DNA of 36,817 nucleotides from Ruminococcaceae bacterium UBA7212 (GTDB lineage Bacteria > Bacillota > Clostridia > Oscillospirales > Acutalibacteraceae), in NCBI GenBank assembly GCA_002490525.1, contig DKUE01000001.1, forward strand, positions 1 to 36,817, in the 5' to 3' direction. Below, in pieces: positions 24,961-31,443 of the stretch. Position 1 is the stretch's first letter, and every line of letters begins with the position of its first letter. The notes below the pieces were generated by a model, which saw only the letters and a program-made list of their open reading frames with translations, had not been told where the DNA came from and did no database searches. A program made the position numbers and the translations under genes.

Positions 24961-25854
24961 ATGAAAATTTTAGCCATTGACATCGGCGGCACTGCCATCA
25001 AATACGGTATCGTAGCTGAGAATTTTACTGTGGAAAAATCCTTTGAAGTCCCGACCGAGGCGCATCTCGGCGGGCCGCACCTAATGCAGAAAATTATGTC
25101 TTTTGTTGAAAAGCACGCAGAGGAAGTGGACTGTGTCGGCATCAGTACTGCGGGGCAGGTAAACAGTGAGCTCGGCAAAATTATTTTTGCGAGTGAAAAT
25201 ATTCCGAATTACACAGGAATTGAAATTAAAAAGACGATTCAGGATAAATTCAATTTGCCTGTGCGTGTGGAAAACGATGTCAATTCCGCCGCAACTGCTG
25301 AGGCAAAATTCGGCGCGGGGCGCGGATTCCACGATTTTTTGTGCCTGACATACGGTACGGGTGTCGGCGGCGCGCTGTGGATTAACAACCAAATTTATAC
25401 GGGCGATTATTTTTCAGCGGGTGAGTTTGGGCATATTGTGACGCATACCGGCGGCAAAAAGTGTACCTGCGGCAACAATGGCTGTTATGAAATGTACGCT
25501 TCTACGCGCGCACTGGTGAATGCGGTGAAAGAAGCAACAGGAAAATCCCTTACGGGACGCGAAATTTTTGCACCGGAGCATTTTAACAATGTAACGGTGC
25601 GTTCCGTCATTGATAACTGGATTGATGAAATTATCGGCGGACTTTCCACCTTGATTTTTATTTTCAATCCACCCTGTATTGTGCTCGGCGGCGGGATTAT
25701 GAATGAAGATTATATCATTTCCGAAATTGACCATCGCATCCACGCCCGTTCCATACACAGTTTTCAGTCCGTACAAATTAAAAAGGCGGAACTCAAAAAC
25801 CAGGCGGGCATGCTCGGCGCGGCCTATCTTGCCAAGCAGGCGCTGGGGATATAA
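24961..25854 (+). CDS. ROK family sugar kinase
   Basis: A second ROK protein, 297 residues from the ATG at 24961. It begins MKILAIDIGGTAIKYGIV. Asp106 in END (104-106) is the catalytic base. The zinc ligands His158 and Cys168, Cys170, Cys175 (CTCGNNGC) are present, so it should be active. It lacks a DNA-binding domain. It differs from the upstream ROK kinase in the sugar-binding region and lacks the long insertion after the zinc site, so it probably acts on another sugar such as an N-acyl-hexosamine or fructose, but I cannot say which. It ends the hprK cluster. Confidence 0.8.
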   Translation: MKILAIDIGGTAIKYGIVAENFTVEKSFEVPTEAHLGGPHLMQKIMSFVEKHAEEVDCVGISTAGQVNSELGKIIFASENIPNYTGIEIKKTIQDKFNLPVRVENDVNSAATAEAKFGAGRGFHDFLCLTYGTGVGGALWINNQIYTGDYFSAGEFGHIVTHTGGKKCTCGNNGCYEMYASTRALVNAVKEATGKSLTGREIFAPEHFNNVTVRSVIDNWIDEIIGGLSTLIFIFNPPCIVLGGGIMNEDYIISEIDHRIHARSIHSFQSVQIKKAELKNQAGMLGAAYLAKQALGI

Positions 25855-25919
25855 TGCTGAATTTTCCTCATGCAAATTACAAAAGAAATTGAAAACGAAT
25901 AGTTTTTATATCCGAAAAC

Positions 25920-25946
25920 GCCCGTCTGCGCTTATCACAGACGGGC
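25920..25946. terminator. Hairpin terminator after the ROK kinase gene
   Basis: A 9-bp perfect stem, GCCCGTCTG (25920-25928) with CAGACGGGC (25938-25946), closes on a 9-nt loop. The plus-strand tail (CGGTTTATTG) is only moderately U-rich, and the minus-strand tail begins GTTTT. It may work in both directions. Confidence 0.65.
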
Positions 25947-26010
25947 CGGTTTATTGATATATCTCGTTTTTCTTCCTCTAACGAGGGGAATCCGAATTTT
26001 TTTACGCACG

Positions 26011-26036
26011 CAGGGACGGACAATTGTCCGTCCCTG
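26011..26036. repeat. Perfect 26-bp extragenic palindrome
   Basis: Two 11-nt arms beginning CAGGGACGGAC (26011-26021) and ending with its exact complement (26026-26036) flank AATT, which is itself self-complementary. Neither strand has a proper U-run directly after the hairpin. It lies 9 bp after the stop of the minus-strand DXS-like gene. The shape recalls repetitive extragenic palindromes, but I see only one copy in this window. Confidence 0.7.
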
Positions 26037-26044
26037 TTGGCAAA

Positions 26045-27796
26045 TTAAAGACTGATTATATCCTCCGCAATTTGTTCGGGGATCAAACGGTTTTCACGCA
26101 ATACGTCTTCTGCATTGTATCGGTCCAAGAATTCTTTTTTATATCCGTAATTTAAGACGCGCACACGGGTATTTCCGTAGAACCGTGCGACTTTCTCTCC
26201 AAAGCCGCCGTCCAAAATGCCGTCCTCTAAAGTGATAACGGTGTCATGTGTTGTGCTAAGTTCCTGCAGCAAATCCGTATCTAAGCCGCTGATAAATCGG
26301 GGGTTGATAAGCGTCGGCTGTACGCCTGTTTCTGCTTTCATTTTTTCTGCGATGCGTTTGCCGAACGGGAAAAAAGTACCGAGTGCAAGAATGGCGGTTT
26401 TACTGCCGTTTTCTGTGACGGCGAAACGGTTCAGCCTGCTGTAATCTGCATCCACTGCGTTTCCGTCTGAAATCACTTCGCCGCCGGGTACGCGTATAGC
26501 CACAGGATGCTCCTGCTGTTCCACACTCCATTCGAGCATGGCGAGGTATTCTTCTTTCGTGGTCGGCGCCAGATATACTAAATTCGGGATATTGGCAATC
26601 ATCGGGATGTCATAAATCCCGAGGTGTGTTATATCGTTCATGCCGTACACGGATGCGGCATAAATCAAAATGGTTGCGGGATTGTTGTTGATACACAAAT
26701 CCTGTGAAAGCTGGTCAAAGGTTCTTTGCAGGAAGGTGCTGTATACGCCGTAAACAGGTTTGCCGCCGTTTGCCGCAATGCCTGAGGCGAGTGCTACGGC
26801 GGTTTCTTCCGCGATGCCGACATCTACAAACTGTTTGCCCGCTTGCTTGCGTCTTTCTTCCGTAAATCCCAAAACCGCAGGCGTGCCCGAAGTAATTGCA
26901 ACAACGGTTTTGTCCACTGCCATTTTTTTGAGCAGATATTCTGCTGTGATTTCGGAATAATCTTCGCCGCTGAAGGTCACTTTTGATTTTCCTGTCTCGG
27001 GGTCAAACGGCATACACCAGTGCCAGCTTTCCTTATCCTGCTCCGCAGGGGCAAAGCCCTTGCCTTTTTGCGTGCAGATATGCACCACGACGGGGTGCTT
27101 GCTGTCTTTTACCGATGTGAATGCAGGAATCAGCTCAGCAAGATTGTTGCCGTCTTTGACAAATACATAGTCAAGCCCGAAGGATTTAAATAAATTGCAT
27201 GCTGCCTGACCGTCCGTATCACGCAGGAGCTGTAAATTTCTGTACAGTCCGCCGTGGTTTTCTGCAATGGACATTTGATTGTCATTGACCACAATAATTA
27301 GGTTGCTTTGCAACTCAGAAGCAAAGTCCAGACCTTCAAGTGCCTCGCCGCCGCTTAAAGAACCGTCTCCGATAACGGCAATAATATTTTCAGTATCTCC
27401 CTTTAAATCGCGTGCTTTTGCAAGACCGCACGCAAGACTCACGGAGGTAGAGGTGTGCCCGACTGTGAAAAAGTCATGCGCGCTTTCCTGCGGATTACTG
27501 TAGCCTGAAACATCATCGTATTTCTCAGGATATAAAAATGCATCCTTGCGCCCGGTCAGCATTTTGTGGCAATAGGTTTGGTGCGATACGTCATAGACAA
27601 TTTTGTCCGTAGGGGAGTTGAATACATAATGTAGGGCAATGGTTGCCTCAGCAAAGCCGAGGTTCGGACCGAAATGCCCACCGTGTGCGCTGAGTTTTTT
27701 GAGAAGCGCCGTGCGCATTTCATTCGCCAATACGGCGAGTGCGTCCATCGGCAGTTTTTTTACATCGGCAGGGCCTTTAATGTTTTCCAAATACAT
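26045..27796 (-). CDS. DXS/transketolase-like thiamine diphosphate enzyme
   Basis: This 583-residue protein has the single-chain architecture of 1-deoxy-D-xylulose-5-phosphate synthase: a thiamine-binding domain with AHGGHFGPNLG (37-47), VSHQTYCHKMLTGR (70-83) and GDGSLSGGEALEGLDFA (143-159) to NDN (171-173), a pyrimidine domain with Glu330, and a C-terminal transketolase domain. It differs from true DXS where substrate is held: GIAEETAV (327-334) replaces GIAEQHAV, YAASVYGMNDITHLG (379-393) replaces the DRAG...GADGxTHxG region, and RVPGG (435-439) replaces YPRG. It is about 40 residues shorter than usual. An enzyme related to DXS but with another acceptor is likely. The ribosome site is AAGGAGAG. 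It stands alone, facing merR. Confidence 0.8.
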   Translation of the reverse strand: MYLENIKGPADVKKLPMDALAVLANEMRTALLKKLSAHGGHFGPNLGFAEATIALHYVFNSPTDKIVYDVSHQTYCHKMLTGRKDAFLYPEKYDDVSGYSNPQESAHDFFTVGHTSTSVSLACGLAKARDLKGDTENIIAVIGDGSLSGGEALEGLDFASELQSNLIIVVNDNQMSIAENHGGLYRNLQLLRDTDGQAACNLFKSFGLDYVFVKDGNNLAELIPAFTSVKDSKHPVVVHICTQKGKGFAPAEQDKESWHWCMPFDPETGKSKVTFSGEDYSEITAEYLLKKMAVDKTVVAITSGTPAVLGFTEERRKQAGKQFVDVGIAEETAVALASGIAANGGKPVYGVYSTFLQRTFDQLSQDLCINNNPATILIYAASVYGMNDITHLGIYDIPMIANIPNLVYLAPTTKEEYLAMLEWSVEQQEHPVAIRVPGGEVISDGNAVDADYSRLNRFAVTENGSKTAILALGTFFPFGKRIAEKMKAETGVQPTLINPRFISGLDTDLLQELSTTHDTVITLEDGILDGGFGEKVARFYGNTRVRVLNYGYKKEFLDRYNAEDVLRENRLIPEQIAEDIISL

Positions 27797-27835
27797 AAAA
27801 ATCTCTCCTTATTGTTTTTTCAGAAAGTATTGCAC

Positions 27836-27864
27836 TTGACAGCCCGCAGGCGGCTTGCTATAAT
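27836..27864 (+). promoter_or_regulatory. Sigma-A promoter for merR
   Basis: Consensus TTGACA (27836-27841) and TATAAT (27859-27864) are separated by 17 bp. It should start transcripts near 27871, giving an 80-nt leader that runs through the palindromic operator before the MerR gene. Confidence 0.8.
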
Positions 27865-27884
27865 ACAAGTGCAAGTTCGTTTAG

Positions 27885-27915
27885 ATTATAAAATTTAAAG
27901 TTAACTTTAAGTCAA
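27885..27915 (-). promoter_or_regulatory. MerR-type promoter and operator for the DXS-like gene
   Basis: On the minus strand TTGACT (27915-27910) and consensus TATAAT (27890-27885) are separated by 19 bp, the overlong spacer typical of MerR-activated promoters. The spacer is filled by a perfect 16-bp palindrome, TTAAAGTTAACTTTAA (27895-27910), which overlaps the first base of the -35 box. It would start transcripts near 27878 running into the DXS-like gene. Confidence 0.8.
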
Positions 27916-27951
27916 GCATTTTCTGAAAAAATCTTTTGAGGTGTATTTTCT

Positions 27952-28404
27952 ATGTTCTATACAGTCGGTGAAATCGCGAAAAAACTGAATGTTGCGCCTT
28001 CCGCTTTGCGGTATTACGATAAAGAGGGCTTATTGCCGTTTGTGGAGCGTTCCGACAGCGGTATTCGGCTGTTCAAGGATTCGGATATGGAGGGCCTGCG
28101 GGTAATCGAGTGTCTGAAAAAAACGGGAATGTCGATTAAAGATATAAAAGTGTTTATGGATCTGTGTCAATTGGGAGACGCAACCATAAACGAACGCCTC
28201 GCTTTGATTGATAAACAGCGCGAAACCGTGCTGGAGCAGCAGAAGCAATTGCAGGAAACTTTGGATACTTTGAACTACAAGCATTGGTATTATGAAACTG
28301 CCGCAAAGGCAGGTACTTGCGCTGTCCACGACCTTTTAACAGAAGCAGATATTCCCGAAGACTTGCGCACAGCTTATCAAAAACTCAAAAAAACCGACGA
28401 ATAA
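27952..28404 (+). CDS. MerR family transcriptional regulator (AdhR/NmlR-like)
   Basis: This 150-residue regulator has a MerR winged helix-turn-helix: YTVGEIAKKLNVAPSALRYY (3-22), then LLPFVERSDSGIRLF (27-41). The MSIKDIKVFMDLC segment (60-72) and a long coiled-coil dimer helix (about 80-115) follow. There is no C-terminal effector domain. Cys54 sits where the AdhR/NmlR aldehyde-stress group usually has its conserved cysteine; Cys72 and Cys123 are also present. GAGGTG precedes the ATG by 8 bp. The palindrome in the divergent promoter is its likely operator, so it probably activates the DXS-like gene. The inducer is unknown. Confidence 0.85.
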   Translation: MFYTVGEIAKKLNVAPSALRYYDKEGLLPFVERSDSGIRLFKDSDMEGLRVIECLKKTGMSIKDIKVFMDLCQLGDATINERLALIDKQRETVLEQQKQLQETLDTLNYKHWYYETAAKAGTCAVHDLLTEADIPEDLRTAYQKLKKTDE

Positions 28405-28448
28405 AAACACGCCTGCCTGTTTGTAGTTGCAACAGGCGGGCGTGTTTT
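28404..28448. terminator. Bidirectional terminator between merR and the MATE gene
   Basis: An 18-bp stem (28404-28421 with 28431-28448), with a single G-T pair, closes on a 9-nt loop. The outer A-T pairs supply U-runs on both strands (AAAACACGCC...GCGTGTTTT). It overlaps the last base of the merR stop and lies 27 bp from the end of the opposing MATE gene. Confidence 0.9.
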
Positions 28449-28475
28449 ACTATTATCGGCATCCACCGTGATTGT

Positions 28476-29864
28476 TCAGTCAGCGGTTGGCGTTACAGAG
28501 GGATTTTCATCAGGTGACGATTTTCTAAAAATCGAATACAGCGAGAATACTGCGGCGATTGCCAATACGAATTCCGCCGCAAACTGTGCGTATGCCAGAC
28601 CGTACAGCGGGAAGAAATGATTGAGTATGAACAGTGCGGGAATCTCCAATACGATTTTTCGCAAGACTGCAAACAGCAAGGCTTTTTTGCCCATACCGCA
28701 CGCTTGAAACACGCCGACGGCGAGAAAGTCCGTGCATAAAAAGGGGAGACCCAAGCAAAATCCGCGTAAAAAGCTTGCGCCGTATGCGACAATCTGTTCG
28801 TTTTTCATAAACAGCGTAATCAAATTTTCTGCACCGACATAATAGCCGACCGCAATCACAACCAAAAAAGACAGCGAGATTGCCGAAGAAAATGTCAGTG
28901 CTTTTTTCATGCGCTGTGTGTTCTTTGCCGCGTAGTTATAGCTGATGAGCGGCATAATGCCTTGGGAGAATCCGAGGGCAACCTGCATCGGAATCATATT
29001 GATTTTCTGCGCAATCCCCATCGCGGCAACGGCATCCGAACCGAAGCCCGAGGTGAAGTTGTTTAAAATTGTCATTCCCGTGACATTTAAAAGATTCTGA
29101 ATTGCGGCGGGGATGCCCACGCCGAAAATCCCGAGCACAATTGATTTCTTTAAGGCAAACATCTTCGGACGGATACAGACATAGGTGGTTTTGCGCTTAA
29201 CGGCTAAGAAGATAAAGAAATAAATGCAGGCGGCACAGTTGGAAAGAAAGGTGGCACACCCCGCGCCCGCGGCGCCCATATTGAATCCCTGCGGTAAAAT
29301 GAAAAGCGGGTCGAGCACAATATTCAAAAGACAGCCGCTCATCGTGCCGATGCTTGCGTGCAAGGAAGCGCCCTCTGCACGCACAAGATACGCCATAACG
29401 ACATTGAGAATGGCGGGCGTAGCGCCGCAGGTGACTGTCCAGAATAAGTAGCTGTTTGTGGCACCCGCGGTTTCTGCATTCGCACCGAGAATATGCAGAA
29501 AAGGGTTACGAAGCAGGGTGTAAGCTACGGAAAACAGCACGCCGCTCAAAAGTGAGCAGTAAAATCCGAATGCGGAACTGCGGTATACTGTATCATAATC
29601 CTTGCGTCCGAGCGCACGGCTCATCATACTTGAACTGCCCACGCCGAACAGATTGTTTACCGCGTTGAAGGCAAGCAAAAGCGGCGCGGCGAGCGTGACG
29701 GCTGCATTCTCAATCGGGTCATTGAGCATTCCGACAAAATAGGTGTCGGCAAGATTGTAAAGCACCATCACAAGCGAACTTAAAATGGTGGGTACAGCAA
29801 GCTGGGCCACTGCTTTCGGAATAGGCATGCTTTCAAACAATGCCTGTTTTTTGAGGTGATCCAT
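28476..29864 (-). CDS. MATE family efflux transporter
   Basis: This 462-residue inner-membrane protein has about 12 hydrophobic helices in two halves, typical of the MATE multidrug/toxin exporters that exchange substrates for Na+ or H+. The N-terminus has PIPKAVAQLAVPTILSSLVM (15-34) followed by LADTYFVGML, the family's first-helix motif. The second half repeats it in part (FGVGIPAAIQNLLNVTG, about 244-260). The length is normal. The substrate is not predictable. The ATG follows TAGGAG. A hairpin lies just upstream, and I see no convincing promoter of its own, so some read-through from the CBS-domain gene is possible. Confidence 0.92.
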   Translation of the reverse strand: MDHLKKQALFESMPIPKAVAQLAVPTILSSLVMVLYNLADTYFVGMLNDPIENAAVTLAAPLLLAFNAVNNLFGVGSSSMMSRALGRKDYDTVYRSSAFGFYCSLLSGVLFSVAYTLLRNPFLHILGANAETAGATNSYLFWTVTCGATPAILNVVMAYLVRAEGASLHASIGTMSGCLLNIVLDPLFILPQGFNMGAAGAGCATFLSNCAACIYFFIFLAVKRKTTYVCIRPKMFALKKSIVLGIFGVGIPAAIQNLLNVTGMTILNNFTSGFGSDAVAAMGIAQKINMIPMQVALGFSQGIMPLISYNYAAKNTQRMKKALTFSSAISLSFLVVIAVGYYVGAENLITLFMKNEQIVAYGASFLRGFCLGLPFLCTDFLAVGVFQACGMGKKALLFAVLRKIVLEIPALFILNHFFPLYGLAYAQFAAEFVLAIAAVFSLYSIFRKSSPDENPSVTPTAD

Positions 29865-29884
29865 ATTATCTCCTAACGTCTAAA

Positions 29885-29915
29885 TTCCGCCGAAAGACAA
29901 AGTCCTTCGGCGGAA
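29885..29915 (-). terminator. Hairpin between the CBS-domain gene and the MATE gene
   Basis: A 14-bp stem with one A-C mismatch (29885-29898 with 29902-29915) has a 3-nt loop. In the minus direction it follows the CBS-domain gene and is trailed by a weak U-run (AATTTAG), so it may only partly stop transcription before the MATE ribosome site, or may be a leader hairpin. Confidence 0.55.
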
Positions 29916-29945
29916 AAATTATCAGCTATACATTTACTTTGTGGG

Positions 29946-31328
29946 TTATACATTTCGGTCGAAAATCGACTTTTTCTCGGGTGCTTCCGATTTCGGCTCG
30001 GGTTTTGGCAAAATTTCCACTTTTACCTTGCCGATGCGGCGTTCTTCTACATTGAGCACAGTGAAGCGAATGTTTTCGAATTCCACTGCATTCATATCGC
30101 CGTCCTGCGGCAAAAATCCCAGTTGGCTGATGATAAACCCGCCTAAGGTGTCGTAATCGTCCTCGGGGAACTGAATCCCGAGCTGTTCTTCGACTTCTTC
30201 CAAATCGGTTACGCCGTCAATGGTGAAGGTAGTCTCGTTGATTTTGGAGATTTCTTCATCCTCGTTGTCGTATTCATCCTGAATGTTGCCGACAATCGCT
30301 TCTACAATGTCCTCAAGCGTTACAAGACCTGCTGTACCGCCGTATTCATCCACCACAATTGCCATCTGCATGTGATTTTCGGTCATTTCCGCGAACAGTG
30401 CGCCGCAGCGTTTGCTTTCGGGGACATAATAAGCCTTACGCATCACATCTTTTAATTTGAGCGTTTCGGGAAGCACCGAACCAATGTATTTTAACAAATC
30501 CTTAATATAGACAATACCGACTACATTGTCGGGGTCTTCCTCATAAACCGGGATGCGCGAATAGCCTTCTTCCATGGAAAGCTTGATTGCTTTTGCGAGA
30601 GAATCCTCAACATCTACGCAAGCCATATCTGTGCGGTGCGTCATAATGTCGGCTACGTCAATGTCGTCAAATTCGAAGATGTTATTAATCATTTCCTTCT
30701 GTACATCTTCAATGACGCCTTTCTCCTGACCGACGTCTACCATCATGCGGATTTCTTCCTCTGTGACTTCCTCTTCGTCGGCGTTCGGATCCAGACCGAA
30801 CAGGCGAACCACGGCATTTGTGGACACCGAAAGAATTTTGACAAACGGCTTTGTAACCTTGCTGACAAACAGCAGAACAGGTACAACCGCGAACGATACC
30901 TTTTCCGGCTTCTGCATCGCAATTTTTTTCGGAGCAAGCTCGCCGAGAACCAAAGAAAAATAAGAAGTAATTAAAGTGATTAACACCGTGGAAACACCGC
31001 TGATGATGCCCAATGGAATGACGTTTGCCACAGCTGTTTTTGCGAGTGCGTCTGTCAGCATTGTGGCGAAACTTTGCGCCGCCGTCGCGGAGGTTAAGAA
31101 TCCCGCTAAGGTTACGCCGATTTGTATGGTGGACAGGAAATTGCTCGAGTTTTCCGTCAGTTTCTTTACTTGCTTTGCTTTTTTGTGCCCTTCTTCCGCC
31201 AACTTGTCGATTTTTGTATCATTCAGAGAAATGATAGCAATTTCCGACATGGCGAAGAAAGCATTTAAAAGCGTGAGGATAAAGAGCAGTACAACCTTTA
31301 AAATAATACTCCCGGGGTCTGCGTCCAT
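29946..31328 (-). CDS. CNNM/CBS-domain transmembrane protein (CorC/HlyC type)
   Basis: This 460-residue membrane protein has a DUF21/CNNM transmembrane domain (about 1-195, with FFAMSEIAIISLN at 24-36 and LVLGELAPKKIAMQKP at 126-141), a pair of CBS domains (about 225-282 and 290-347), and the C-terminal CorC/HlyC domain (about 360-441). Homologues such as B. subtilis MpfA act in Mg2+ export or homeostasis; the old name hemolysin is misleading. I chose ATG 31328, which follows AGGAG by 13 bp, because the region upstream, although open, reads through the promoter. Confidence 0.9.
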   Translation of the reverse strand: MDADPGSIILKVVLLFILTLLNAFFAMSEIAIISLNDTKIDKLAEEGHKKAKQVKKLTENSSNFLSTIQIGVTLAGFLTSATAAQSFATMLTDALAKTAVANVIPLGIISGVSTVLITLITSYFSLVLGELAPKKIAMQKPEKVSFAVVPVLLFVSKVTKPFVKILSVSTNAVVRLFGLDPNADEEEVTEEEIRMMVDVGQEKGVIEDVQKEMINNIFEFDDIDVADIMTHRTDMACVDVEDSLAKAIKLSMEEGYSRIPVYEEDPDNVVGIVYIKDLLKYIGSVLPETLKLKDVMRKAYYVPESKRCGALFAEMTENHMQMAIVVDEYGGTAGLVTLEDIVEAIVGNIQDEYDNEDEEISKINETTFTIDGVTDLEEVEEQLGIQFPEDDYDTLGGFIISQLGFLPQDGDMNAVEFENIRFTVLNVEERRIGKVKVEILPKPEPKSEAPEKKSIFDRNV

Positions 31329-31371
31329 AGTGATTTGTGGACTCCTTTCAAAATTCAATAATTTGCAATAT

Positions 31372-31400
31372 AGTATATACCATTTTCCGAATAAAGTCAA
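31372..31400 (-). promoter_or_regulatory. Sigma-A promoter for the CBS-domain protein gene
   Basis: On the minus strand TTGACT (31400-31395) and TATACT (31377-31372) are spaced by exactly 17 bp, about 44 bp ahead of the chosen start codon. Each box has one mismatch to consensus. Confidence 0.8.
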
Positions 31401-31443
31401 CACAGTGACCAATAGAGCGGTGTTTTTATGAAAAATACGGGAT

